A DNA stretch of 64,000 nucleotides from Dermanyssus gallinae (GCA_003439945.1 QVRM01002473.1:186001-250000), one strand, 5' to 3'. Positions 37,084 through 49,313 are shown, numbered from the stretch's first letter. Notes: generated by a model from the letters alone, not told the origin. Program-made: numbers and translations.

Positions 37084-37903
37084 ATCTGTATACACAATTG
37101 CATAAGCAGTAATGCCGTTGCTTATTGTGTTGATTGAAACGATAACTGACAACAATAGCGCTGACAATGTGTCCAAACGTCTTAGGCCAGACTAGTTCTG
37201 CATTTAACGATCATTTGCATCGCATACACAGACTCGAGACTTTATCCACCCGCTGTCACCCACTGTCTGTAGACGTACCTTTGAGGTAAAACTGAAAAGA
37301 CCTAATGGATAAATGCATAACTTTGAAGGCACAAATATATATATATATATATATATATGCGGCGGCCATGACGCACGTCATCATCAAAGAGTGCTTTGTA
37401 TGATTATTCAGTTATTGGCGATGGACCGAAACAGTTGTGTACTTCTGCTAGCGCGGCGGTCTTAAGGGCCAACTGGAGGCCCCCGATGAGGGCTTGTACC
37501 GCAGTGCAAAACAGATTGACTCTAGGAGAGGTTAACCGACTGCTGAGACAGTTAGCCTGCGAGATTCGGGAGGAGAGGCTTATTCCTTGTACCCAGGAGT
37601 CGTCACGACTCGCAGTGGTCACCGCCTGCTGTTATGAAACTTGAACGAGACAGATGGTTGGCGGTTCCATCGAACGCACGCACGCGTGCTTTTGTGATCA
37701 AGCTTTATTTTGCTCCAGCTAGGTGTGGTGGTTAGCTCTGATTGATACGGTAGGGCATCTTTACCAATTTTTTTGTTACACTTGGGGTGGTTTTCGGCGT
37801 GCTATAGGTACGAACGACAACCTTCAGAGTGATAAAGCGACGGCAAACACGGACCAACAGCGCAGGGCGAAGTGATCTAAGCTAGAAACGAGCGCACCTA
37901 GAT

Positions 37904-37956
<53 letters not shown>

Positions 37957-39787
37957 CAGGATGAGATATATTATCGTTAAATAACTCAGTTATGGTAGAT
38001 AAGTTTGTTCTCCCCGCGGTACATCGTGGTGGCGCTTATGAGATGTACAGTATTATACACCAGTATATAGAGGCCAGGAGGAAAGTCGGTGGTCCTAGCA
38101 GTCGCTTCTCTAATCTTTAACAATCATGCCACTAGCATCACTATATAGTAGCGCGTGGGAAAACAACAAGAACAATCTAATGGCTCAGGTGTATCGAAGC
38201 AAGAGCATATATGCAAAGTAAGCAAATTGGGAAATACTACCTGCTACAATGTGTTGTTGCCCGTTCCGTGTTGTTCACCCGTCGAGATGCTGACGGGTAG
38301 TGGGCGAACGTCGGCATATATGGTCATCAAACCTTGTTCAGTGCAAAAAGGCATAAAGTAGTACCAGTTCATCAACCACTAGCTAATGTTTCAACGGCGG
38401 ACAAGCATCACCTCACGCAAGCATCTCACCGCAGACGAATGGCAGGACATCAGTGGGGTCCAGTGAAGGATCGTAACCACTGTCACGGGAGATGGGTGGC
38501 AGAGCATATAGTCGTCTAACTGCTTGACTGGCGAAAGATTCGAGGTACTTTGTAGATATATGGTATGCGTGGGCTATGCGCTAGGGAATGCCCAGCTAGC
38601 AGCGGACATTCCTTTGCCGTCCTTAGACCTCATTATCGTCGTCAGTGACAGCGAAAGTCGCCAGGGGACGAAAGTAGTGCATGCGACGAAGCCATCGTGA
38701 CGCTCAGACGAGAAATTTCTTACGGAAATTCTATCGACGTACACAAAACACAGCAGTAGGTCTTCTTCGGTATCGCTGTTCTGGTCTAGTTCGTCCCCGC
38801 TCCGCTTTGACTACCAGTATTAATATAACACACTACGTCTACAGCGAATAATAATGACGACGAAGGAGACACAAGTAAAACAGCAACAGCCGAAAATACA
38901 TGGTGGATTTCGCTTTAACCGAACAAAAGGACTCGCGAAAGGTACTGTACTGAGAACTGTCCTGAAAGAGGCAGAGAGAAAGAGAGATCTCAACTTCTCC
39001 CTTTACCTATGTATGGACATCACTCATCACTCAAATGTGGCCCGTGAAAACCGATGTCCGTTGATTTAAGCTTTACGTATAACGTGCTGTTCGTGGGGTT
39101 CCGCTATATACGTTTTCGGCTAAACACACCTGTGCGAAGCTCTATCTATCTGTGCAAACCGATTGTGTGTGTATTACTAATACGAAAATGTAACAACAAC
39201 AGTAGTAGTAGTAGTAGTAGTAAGTGTCGTTTGTAGGAACAGTTACAATCATGTTAATTCGTATCATGCTTGTTGTTGTTATTGTTAATACTATTATTTA
39301 CTAACATTGTGAGGACGATCACATGCAGATACAATAGGCCAAGCTTACTACGGACCGTAGTAACACCAACACAAACATGATGGTTACAGCTCCGATTATG
39401 ATCGTTTCGTGCGTTTGTTCGTGTAGCAACAACAGCAGCAGCAGCACTAGCTGTAGTACCCTTGTGACTACTATTACTAACACAGCAACTAACACAGCAA
39501 TGCGGATGTACAAGCTGTCGGCGATTGACCGTAAATGTCGGATCGTATACAGCGGCTGAGCTTTGACGAATTGGCCTCGCGCAGCTGAGCTGTGGCCTGG
39601 CGAACGATTTCTTTTTTTTTGTGGTTGTACGGAGCGCCGTGTAGAAGCAGCAAAGTGTGCACAGAACTTCGATACACGTGCACCCAGATAGGAGAGTAGC
39701 ACTATTAAGAGATAGAGAGACAGTGAGAGATTTTGATTGTGTGGGTAAATTAGTGAAAATAAGGGGGAAAGGGGGAAGGGAGAAGCA

Positions 39788-39832
<45 letters not shown>

Positions 39833-41149
39833 GCATCGTTTTTTTACAGTTAAACACGCTTGCGTATTTAACTTGTTGTATGTAAAGGTGTGTGGACGCG
39901 TTTGTGTGAGTGTGTGGTCACATGTTGGTCATTGGTCGTGCGTACACACATAAACAAAATGTATACGGCCATATTTGGGCGTTTAGCGTGTCGATCGCGC
40001 TGTGCGTTTACTACTGGGCCCGGAGAACGCGGAACACGACTTGTTGGGATCGCCATACGAAGCACACGCACAGACACATAGATGTTGAAGGACATGTGCG
40101 CAACATCTAAAACGGCAGCGCGATCAGGAAGCGTGTGGGGGAATGCTCAAGCGCCAATGAAATCAAAGGCCCGTTTTGCTCTAAGGATGTAACCATGTAC
40201 ATAGTGTGAACAAGTACTGGTAGAGTGACACGAGACGACTACGATGTTATGATAAGAGCAGTGGCAACAACAACAACAACAATACCAATAATCATCATCA
40301 TAATTCGAATATAATATAAATCACGTTAATCGTTGTAGACTGACGATAATGATCGGATCAACGATGGTGTCGGTGGTAACCTACCGACTGTTACTGTGAC
40401 AATAGTAGGTGAGAATTCATATTTAATCCTATTATGATAATAGTAATAATAATGATAATAATAATAATATATGTTTACCAGAGCTACTAATATTCGTTAC
40501 ATGTTTGGAAGCTCTATCTCTCACTATAGGGACACTCTATTAGTACCGTTAGTATTTATTGGTATTATGAAATAGTGTCAGAAAACGATTGTAACGACGT
40601 GAATACCGTTCGTACGCTAACTGTCCATTTCCCCGCGTCTGGCGGTGTATGCTGAGATGATAGCAATTAGAGCACACGTATATAGTACTGCAAACTTTAG
40701 TAAGATTTTGACACAATTACATCTATTTGAATATGAATAGTGCGTTGAGTTGTTATACGATACGACTATAATATATTGCAGAACAAGAGAGAGAGAGAGA
40801 GAGAGAGCAAGCCAAGAAGAAGGGCGGGGGAGCAACAACCCGAATGATGAAGATCGTAATAATAATAATAATAATCATACAAATAACAATAATTACTGAG
40901 ATCGTAAGACTAAATATAGGAAAATATAAAATAATAAATTACCTATATGGTCAAAACAACGTAGTGAAAGTAAGATTATTATTAGTAATTGTAGTGTTGG
41001 CTTTACGAATACAGTTGTTATTATTACAATTAGAAGATATAGCAAAAAGGACACCTATAACGATAAGTGGTGACGGGACGAAAGAGTAGACAACTTTCCG
41101 AGTTTGCTCTCCAATCGCATTCAAAGTAGCGACGAGCAATCGGAATGAA

Positions 41150-41194
<45 letters not shown>

Positions 41195-44100
41195 AACAGT
41201 GATGAAATGGCAGATATACCGAGTGCTGTTTGGATAACTGCGTGCGGCAATCCGGGAGAGACGGGTTGTGCTGGGGGGTGCTCTCATAGCAGAACATCAA
41301 TTGATGGTGGAACATGATATGACGCTCGAATGGAGGGGCATGACTCTCGAAACAACCGATTGTTTTATCCGGAGCGAATCGGACCGAATCTGCATGTTGG
41401 CAGGTGTCAACGACGTAGCAGAACCAGAATCTCTTCTTTTGCAGCAGTACAGTATGCAATGTAGCATAATAGCGATACGCATCTGTCTAATCGTAACCGT
41501 GTCGACGGGATGTGTCAATGTCGGACAGCAGTAACGAGACCACCGACCAGCGGCGCGATGCCGGTGCTTGCATCTTGTTATGGCGGCGTCGGTGCAACGG
41601 TGTGTCTAGTTATGGCGAGATATGGCGAGATAGTCATAGCGCCGGCGGGCGGCCGACCGGCCGGGGGTGGGACTTAGAGTAAAAGCTGTTGTTTTTTTGA
41701 GTAGCTGTCTAACTAGAGAACGAACGCCATTCGCGCTACAACGCGTCGTCATCGTTGTCGTTCATCGAACGAAATACGGGAGCGTCATCCCGTAAGTAAC
41801 ATGATGGTGGGCTGATGTTTCGTTGCGAATGTTCCGAAGCGATGCGATGCTATGCTCCGTCGAAGCGAACACGCAGAGCCTCGATTGCGACCACCTGGTA
41901 GCCGATCTGGCTCTTGTGGTGGGCACGGAGCCGCACCGTTACGGAGGGTGTTGAAGCAGGTTCCGGAGGATGTGGAGAAGAGCACAAGAAAAGCTCGACA
42001 TTTGGGGTGCAGTCACAACATATAACCGTGCTGTAGAGGCTAAAACCGACGCAGCGGACCAACACCATCAAACAATTGTTCAGTTCAGTCAATAATCACA
42101 CTCTATTCGAATAAGCGATTTAGATGATCAGAGTGATCCCAAATCATAAAAATAATAATATGAATTTTAACTTATTTTAAAAATTATAAATACAAATAGT
42201 AATAATAATAATACTAAGTGGACAACAATGTCTTTCGGAGCTTAGTTTTAGACGACCGCCACATCATATAACGTGTACGCTTGACCGCAGGACGTACACT
42301 GTAAATTAGTGGTTAAAAAAGTTGCCTGCACTGTAAAATGGCGGTTAAAGAAATTCACTGATGATGGCAGGTTTTGCGTTGTATTTATCATTATCCCTGC
42401 TGCATGGCATTATCACAACGCAACGTAATATTATTCATATTGTTGCGATATCTATGGACATTGCCTGATTTGTTCCTGGCACCGTTTAATTGATAGTGAT
42501 GAAGGTCGATCGAAGTAGACGCTCTGCGGGTGTGGAGGTTTCATCTCGAACCGAATCTTGGCTCGAGATGCAGATAATCAAAAAGCGCCCGATATATCGT
42601 AGCAGGTCGCTGTCTGCCTACGTTTTCTGCAGCCGTGGTCAGTGCAAGTCATATATCGTATCGTAGTGGGCGTGCTAGTGATAGTCATCGAGGAGTAGGA
42701 CGGTTTGTTTATTGGCGGGGTGTTCGCGACATTCGCCACCGTGACGACGTTCGCCTCCGTCGAGCGAATTCGCGGCGTGACCGTATCGCAGTGCTTCGAG
42801 CAACATCGTTCGTTGAACAGAACGCTGCATGGGGTGGGAGGCATGTGCCTCCCACATGGTGTTGTATACGTGAGAGCTGGCTCTGGATGATTGATGAGGG
42901 CAACTCAAGAGAGCAGCAGCCAACAACAGCCTCAACCTCATGGTCTTATGCTCAAGTCCCTTGCTAACTGCAATAAAGTAATCATCAGCCACGGCTCGTG
43001 ATCAAGCGCGGGTCGTGGCACAATCTGTCATTTTTGGTTGAGTTGTTGCTTTGAAGCAAGCAGTCGCATGTCGTCGATCTGGAGAAGGGAAAAACGTCGA
43101 TGCGTTAGTTTCTCACACAGGTTACATGGTTAGGTGTGGTTGACCGAGCGCCTCTCAACACCTCAACGCCTCAATGACCTCGCACCTCACACACACGCTC
43201 TTCGGGCTAGTGTGACGTGCAGCTGCAGAGGGACGGACGCGCGGACGGTTGTGTTGCTCTCTATGCGTAAAGGGCCGCGTAGTGTCATTATCACCGCAAC
43301 GGACATATACGCTGTGGGGAAGTAGTTACACACGAGAGTTGTCGATTTCATTCGATTTCGGGCTTTGACGGGCATCTTGTGCGACTGATTGACCAGATGT
43401 GTAACCAACAAACGTAACAAATGGGCACGCACTGATCGATATGTGGTGGGGAACACGATTCGAGCTATACTGGTTACATTATAGTCTCCTGTTTTTGGGG
43501 AACAAACCCTGCGTGCATCGAAGGACAAATTGAATAGAGTGTGTAAATGCTTTAATAGCTTTCACCGACGCGACATAGGCAGTGAGTGAGACAGTGTTAG
43601 TCCTACTAGGCGTCAAGCGCCAGTCGAGATTGAAGAGTACAGTTATGGAAACGTATCTAAGGGACGTGTGGGTGTACATGAAACGATCACGTTGTGGGCC
43701 AGTGAATAAATCCATTGATGAATAGCCAGAATATATATATATATATATATATACAGTAGTGATAGTTTTTGGGAGTTACGGGAACACAGCGAGACACTCA
43801 CCTTGTACAAATGTACCTAGTTGAATTATATCTAAGTTTGCCCCGAATAAAAATAAATATATGCTATTAACATGTGTATTTCTTACTTTAGCGGTTTATT
43901 AAGACACTCGATTCGGCTTGAGTGTTTAAGTTATGGTTTCGTAGAACGAGCAAGCACGCGTAAATTCACTGCTATGTAACCAATGTTACACGCAAAACAA
44001 TGCACATATGAAAGGCTATTGGTTTAATTTCGCTCAGTCCACATGGTATAAGCTTGTGTACTACCAAATATATGCATACACTTAATTCTCTCTGTTCAAG

Positions 44101-44205
44101 CTCTTAAGACTATGTTTTGCTCCCCGTTAGCCATATTGAGCCATATTCGTTTAACGGCATATTGCGAGTGAATAGCTGACGTTGTACAAACCGACCAGTC
44201 ATATT
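36871..44205. other. No supported gene
   Basis: Contains (TA)n arrays at 37,051-37,081, 37,335-37,358, 37,904-37,951, 39,788-39,831, 41,150-41,190 and 43,730-43,752, (GA)n at 40,783-40,807, AAT-type triplets near 40,440, 40,858 and 42,195, and TAG/CAG triplets near 39,195 and 39,425. One minus-strand frame with a signal-peptide-like start (42,675-42,941) is listed separately. I see nothing else. Confidence 0.45.
42675..42941 (-). CDS. Speculative small secreted-peptide frame
   Basis: From the second Met of a minus-strand frame, MRLRLLLAAALLSCPHQSSR A resembles a signal peptide: a basic start, a Leu/Ala core, then a polar segment ending in Ala-Ser. The 89-codon product continues with a hydrophilic stretch containing an Arg-Arg pair and a single Cys, and ends in TVLLLDDYH. 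No family, Kozak strength or splice support is evident, and an overlapping frame is open too. It may be chance. Confidence 0.15.
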   Translation of the reverse strand: MRLRLLLAAALLSCPHQSSRASSHVYNTMWEAHASHPMQRSVQRTMLLEALRYGHAANSLDGGERRHGGECREHPANKQTVLLLDDYH

Positions 44206-44209
44206 GCCA

Positions 44210-44560
44210 TATATAATGCACAGCCAATTGACCACCTTGTCGTGCTGCACGCTGGACTGAATAACATCTCGAAGAGCCCCGCTAGTGTTTATATTGAAGA
44301 GGTATGGAGGCGGGTGTAACGTCAGCTGGATAACCTGGTGGCGAAGTTCTGCGAAGCCAACAACATCAGGTCTGTTCTATTCGGTGGCCACAGGTGGTCC
44401 TGGTAGTGACCGTTGCGCCGATCGTTAACGATAATATATCGGTTAAATTTAAAGGTACGGCCGTGTTTTATCGTAACTATTCAAACATACATAACGTTGC
44501 TCCCGGTATGTGGACACCGACCCAGGTGTTGTCCATTTCAACTGCTATGGTGGAGGAGTG
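44210..44560 (+). mobile_element. LINE ORF1 remnant, esterase-like (SGNH) segment
   Basis: The plus-strand translation VVLHAGLNNISKSPASVYIE, followed after a frame break by RQLDNLVAKFCEANNIRSVL FGG, fits the esterase-type ORF1 of CR1-like LINEs, where a 'V.H.GTND' block precedes a helix and '..I.S.LF.GL'. Here TND reads LNN and there are stops, so it is decayed. Reverse transcriptase pieces of the same orientation follow within 1.5 kb. Confidence 0.5.
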
Positions 44561-44769
44561 AAGTCCCTTATTGGGGGAATAAACAGCAAGTTGAGTGCAG
44601 CTCGGCATTAACTACTCCTCCTGGGCTTTGCCTTCCGCTGTTACCGGCAGCTCCAACAATATTAGCAGCCAATGTGAGACGGCTGCTTTTCACTTCTGAC
44701 AACCCCCGCCTCTAAAGGGAGAAGAAAACATAGGCTAGTTAAATCAAACCTAGGTAATAATAACTGATG

Positions 44770-45140
44770 ACCCCGATAATGCAGACGTATTAGGACGCAG
44801 GAGCTTATTTTAAACCCGTATAGATTTCTTTGAGCACATTTCCTCCAAGTCATCATACCTTAGACTACAGACCAAGATGTCTAGCCTCCATATTAACACA
44901 GAAAAGTGTTTTTAATAAAATCAAGAATCTCTCGCCTTTTCGCTTCTAGAGGGACACAACATTGCCCTCTCCAGCGAAGCAAAATACTTAAGGTGCTCCT
45001 GGATATCGGTCTGACAGGGCACCCCACATATACTCTACGCGGCAGCTAAAGCCACTAAAGCTACCACACACTCTCAAGATTGCTGCCGCGCACACGGGGT
45101 GTGCCTCGGATAATTGGAGTTGCCTCCGGGCGACGGGAAT
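44770..45140 (+). mobile_element. LINE reverse transcriptase, thumb-side fragment
   Basis: Across frameshifts it reads LQTKMSSLHINTEKC (the LKIN..KT block after the YADD motif), SSEAKYLR (matching 'KYLG...D') and AAAKATKATHTLKIAAAHTG. These follow in the order expected for the palm-thumb part of a CR1-like reverse transcriptase. Heavily decayed. Confidence 0.55.
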
Positions 45141-45179
45141 AGATAGCACGACGTCAGACACTAGACGCTTTGAACAATA

Positions 45180-45665
45180 GATGGATGGAGACCTTGGCGG
45201 GTCAGTCTTGTTTCTGGATCCGCCCCATTATGCCTGATCTTAGAGAGTGCTTTAAAAGGCGAGAGAGTTCAAATGGCCTCAAAATGCAGCCTGATCCAGA
45301 TAACATTCCTCCTATATTTTACAAAAAAAGTAGCACCATATTCTAGAGTCATTATATCTAATTTATAATCGATTTTATAAATTGTCTCCAGGTGCTGGTC
45401 CGTAAGAAGGGACGTAAATCAAATGTAGATTACCGCCGACCCATTTCATGGTCACCAATAGCATGTATAATACTTAAAAACCTCTTGTGAGTCGTATAGT
45501 TCAATACCTGACATGATCCATAAAACGGACATGACCATGGTTTTACCAAACGAAAATTAACAGCAACACAACTTACCGCCATGGCCCAAGACTGGGCATG
45601 TGTATTATATTGACAAAAAATTGTTTGATTATATATATTTTGATTTTTCCAAGCATTTGAAAGGG
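45180..45665 (+). mobile_element. LINE reverse transcriptase, fingers-side fragment
   Basis: Reads MQPDPDNIPPIFYKKS (motif 1: 'GPDNIP..FYK'), then VLVRKKGRKSNVDYRRPISW SPIAC (motif 'KKG....NYRPIS..P..CK'), then TKRKLTATQLTAMAQDW. It is the upstream part of the reverse transcriptase, yet it lies downstream of the thumb-side fragment, so the two come from different copies or from a rearrangement. Confidence 0.6.
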
Positions 45666-45669
45666 TCAG

Positions 45670-47205
45670 CCACAGCATGGATTTGGCCAAATTTGAAGAT
45701 CACTGCTCGGTTTATTGTATAGGTAATTTTTCTGACTAATATATATTGGCTTAATCATGATTTCGGAGTTCGATTTTAATATACCCGTACGTATAGTTTG
45801 TACTATCCGATCTACTGCACTTTTAAGCAACAAAATGTTCAGATGCTTTGTCATAAAAAGACCGGTATTTTATACGCATTTATATCGTAGCTTAGTTCTA
45901 TAAAAATTCACATATTTTTGCGAAGTATGGCGACCATATCTAAAAAAAGCATATCGAGGCTATTGAGAAGGTTCAATCAACTTCGAGGATAAATAGAGAG
46001 AGTCAGTAATATGTTCTAGTAGCGTATTGCACAAATACGTAAGGCATGCGTTAAAGAAATTGAAGACATTTTTTGTTGCACAGTCTCCGAATATGTGCAA
46101 ATGCTATACTATTGTAACTGTGTCCCTTTTTTGACTAAATAATGGTGTTTTGACTGGCTGACTGATATGCATTGACTACCGTACTCCGCACGTACGCGGC
46201 GTCGTACATCCCAGGTACACGGTGGGAAGTAAGGATTTGCAAAGACAGGTGATGCGAGTCCAGAGCGAATGGCCTTCTAAGTTGCCCTTAAAGGCAGATT
46301 TGTTAAGTACTTTGCATCTTAACTGCGTTTTTGTTGACAGAGCGTGTACAATTGTGAAACTGCCAGACCTTTCGTTCAGCCGACGGCAGATTCGGGGGAC
46401 AGACAGGACACGCATACCTGCGAGCCTAGATGTTCCTTTGAATTTAGATTTGGCCTTTGATAATACAAACTGATAATACAGTTTCACTACTGCGAGAATA
46501 CCCAGTCTAACGCGTCGAGCAACAGGCTCTCTGGCGACGCGTTGGAAAGTCTAATCACCCCAGCCAAAAAAGTCTGGAATGCAAATAAAAGTATCGAAGT
46601 TAGGATATATATATATATATATATATACACCATTTTTATAGTAATGTCTGTTCCGGCATTGGCGACACCAAATAAGCCCGACTTTCGCAACGACCAAGAG
46701 ACCAGATGCAAGTGTGGTGTTAGGATCTTCCTGCGGGCAACCTTGGAACCCGTTGAACGATACATCCACGAGAATATGTGTCGGGCTCTTAGGTTTAGGT
46801 GCGTCTCTTGCCGAGTTCCACACGTGCGGCTGAGGGCAACCCGTCGGCGCCCTAAGCGGCTTGACATGCGCGCGCAGTTATTAACAATAACACATTCCCC
46901 GCAGCGCTCCGAACCGCGGCGCTTCCCTGCGTCCGGCAGCCCACAGGCCTTGACCGGGGCGACGGCTGGCTGTCAAATGGGATGACGACACTCTTACTTT
47001 TCGTTCAAAGCCAGGCAGCTGAGCAGGCTAAGCTACGCAAATATTCAAAACACTAATTTCAAGTTCCTCTCGCTTGCTTTTTCCACGACGTTAGACGGGC
47101 GGACCGCTCGAGAGGTTTTTCTCGAGAGGGCGTCCGAACGCGACTGATCGCCACCACCGGCGACTAACGGGCCGGCACTTTCCTGCAAGTCCAACATTTG
47201 AGTAC
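45670..47205. other. No supported gene
   Basis: AT-rich to 46.1 kb, then two modest plus-strand frames (46,222-46,473 and about 46,629-46,985). The second has a Cys-x-Cys .. His-x3-Cys .. Cys-x2-Cys pattern reminiscent of a zinc-binding module, downstream of a (TA)n run at 46,604-46,626. No family recognised. Confidence 0.35.
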
Positions 47206-47209
47206 TTAC

Positions 47210-47251
47210 GGCGTTTCCTATGATACCGATGACGAAAACGATGCTGGAAAG
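47210..47251 (-). CDS. Candidate 42-nt exon, GPCR transmembrane helix 1-like
   Basis: On the minus strand the segment is bordered by TTTGTGTTACAG (acceptor) and GTAAGT (donor consensus), with a T-rich run before it. In the frame with whole codons it encodes LSSIVFVIGIIGNA. A hydrophobic helix ending in Gly-Asn is the signature of transmembrane helix 1 of rhodopsin-family receptors, where the Asn is the most conserved residue (1.50). No partner exons were identified, and 42 bases is short, so a chance match cannot be excluded. If real, the gene runs leftward on the minus strand, with its N-terminal exons to the right among transposons. Confidence 0.4.
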
Positions 47252-47280
47252 CTGTAACACAAATGTTTTTAAACTAAGTG

Positions 47281-47387
<107 letters not shown>

Positions 47388-48951
47388 AATGGGTTGCAAA
47401 AAATTATCAACTCATGTTTTTTGGTGATAATTTCGGAAACGAAACACGAGTATGTTGTTAATTTCGTCTCAATCTCACAATCGGTTCATACAAAAAAATA
47501 AAAAAGTGTGAAAAAACAGTGTTGCAAAATATTAGCTACAATAACATGCTAACAACACAGCTCTTGTTTGTAAAGGATAGTCGATGCTACAGCTGATATT
47601 CGATCCCGGGCATCAAATGTTAGGAATATTGTCTAGCTAAATCAATCATTCTATAGCTGCAAAATATTCTACAGCTCAGTCGTTGTGCCGAACTAACAGC
47701 GAAGCGTATGTTTAAACCATGGGTCGTACAAAGGATCTCTCGGATAACGAAAAGACAAGAATTAAGGCATATGCTGAGCTCGGTCATACAGTAACTGCTA
47801 TAGCAACCAGATTAGGACGGCATAAGAGCACCATCAGCAGGTTCTTACACCCTGGTTTTGACTATTCGAGATCGGCGTAGGATCATACAGTTGGCTACTC
47901 ATGACCAAATGTCTTCTTCCAGGATCAGGACTACTTTGGGAGTGCCAGTGCACCGATTTACAGTGTACCGAGTGTTAAGTTCTGACAAAAACGTGCGATA
48001 CGCAAAAAGGAAGCTTATGCCGCGACTGCAATCGAAGCACATTGTCGCACGGCGTGAATTTTCGCATAGATACTAAACTTAGGATAACGAGTGGAAAAAC
48101 ATCGTCTTCTCGGATGAAAAGAAATTTAATCTTGATGGCCCTGACGGCTGTCAGTACTTTTGGCACGACTTACGGAAGGAACCTAAATGGTTCTCGAAAC
48201 GTGTGGCCGGTGGTGGCTCTGTGAAATATTGGGGCGCGTTTGAATATAATGGGAAGTCTGATCTAGTCGCGATTGTGGGCCTAAACAATTCCGACAAGTA
48301 CCAGCGTATCGTCGGTTCCCAGTTAGAAGCCCATTTCAGAAGAATTGGGGGACCTGACGCAGTTTTTCAACAAGACAACGCCACGTGTCATACCTCGGCT
48401 AGCACTATAGCCCTTTTTCAAGAACAAGGAGTGTCACTTTTTGACTGGCCGGCATTGAGTCCAGACCTGAATCCCATCGAAAATCTTTGGGGACATTTGG
48501 TGAAGCAGATTTACGCAAATGGTCGAGAATATGATAATTTGTCGGACCTCAAAGAAGCTGTCCAGCAAGCATGGACTAATATTCCACTTTCGCACTTACA
48601 ACAGCTCATTAACTCCATAAAAGACCGAGTTTACGATTTGATTCAGAAGAAGGGACGAAAAACCCGTTTCTAAAATAGAATATGTAGTATCAAATAAGTC
48701 ATACAGCCCTGCTAAGAATCGAATACGCCGTAAGGCGTTATTGTTGCTAATATTTTGCAACACTGTTTTTTCACATTTTTTTTATGTTTTGTATGAAGCG
48801 ATTGTGTGATTGCAACGAAATTAACACCATACTCGTGTTTCGTCATGTACACCATGTCCTTAATTTTTTTTATTTCAAGCCATTGAAACAAATCAAACCG
48901 AAATTATCACAAAAAAACATGAGTTGCTAATTTTTTGCAACACACTTTATA
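47388..48951 (+). mobile_element. Tc1-type DNA transposon with long terminal inverted repeats
   Basis: The left repeat 47,388-47,545 and the right repeat 48,737-48,951 are inverted copies: the outer block GTTGCAAAAAATTA.CAACTC and inner blocks such as GTGAAAAAACAGTGTTGC match across them. The right repeat has about 50 extra bases (near 48,845-48,895) absent from the left. Both ends lie in TA-rich DNA, as expected for TA-targeted insertion. Length is about 1.56 kb. Between the repeats is one transposase gene, now broken. Repeats of about 160-215 bases are longer than in classic mariner and resemble the long-repeat class of Tc1-like elements. Confidence 0.9.
47719..48673 (+). pseudogene. Tc1-family transposase, DD34E, inactivated
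   Basis: The start ATG at 47,719 opens MGRTKDLSDNEKTRIKAYAE, a helix-turn-helix DNA-binding domain ending in RHKSTISRFL. A short deletion/frameshift near 47,850 moves the frame to TIRDRRRIIQLAT (second DNA-binding helix set). Two in-frame stops (TAA 48,074, TAG 48,080) then interrupt before the catalytic domain. The catalytic domain is otherwise intact: NIVFSDEKKFNLDGPDG (first Asp), GGSVKYWGAF, VFQQDNATCHTS (second Asp) and SPDLNPIENLWGHL (Glu), with 34 residues between the second Asp and the Glu, so DD34E as in Tc1. The stop is at 48,671-48,673. Few lesions and clear inverted repeats suggest death not long ago. Confidence 0.9.
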
Positions 48952-48957
48952 TATATA

Positions 48958-49241
48958 CAGGGCAGCGGGAGAGAATCTACGTTTGCGGGAGAACCAGTCA
49001 ACGCATGAAGGAACCGATTACACGCCGGTGTAATCGGTTCCTTCATGCGTTGACTGGTTCTCCCGCAAACGTAGATTTCGCACAACTATTTAGGAGAAAA
49101 AAAGCTGAATAACTACTTTTATAAACTTCACTCTCTCTCCTAAACAAGACGTTTCCGCGTCCTCCCTCCATAGGGACAAATATTTTTTTGCCGAGCTCTA
49201 TCAAACCTCGAAAGAAGTACAATACTCCCTGAATGACCCTG
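48958..49241. mobile_element. Possible foldback/MITE-like element
   Basis: The unit opens with TATATATACAGGG and closes with CCCTGTATATATA, so it has short inverted ends and TA-rich flanks on both sides, and it starts right after the Tc1 element. Its left half is a perfect 50-bp hairpin (separate entry). The inner sequences of the two ends match poorly, so the inverted terminal repeat may be only CAGGG, and the element status is tentative. Confidence 0.4.
48974..49077. repeat. Perfect 50-bp hairpin, 4-nt loop
   Basis: 48,974-49,023 (beginning AATCTACGTTTGCGGGAGAA) is the exact reverse complement of 49,028-49,077; the loop is GCCG. No mismatch in 50 pairs. Confidence 0.95.
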
Positions 49242-49247
49242 TATATA

Positions 49248-49310
<63 letters not shown>
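49242..49310. repeat. (TA)n array
   Basis: About 69 bases of TA with one TTTA interruption near 49,250, immediately after the CCCTG end of the possible foldback element. Confidence 0.9.
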
Positions 49311-49313
<3 letters not shown>

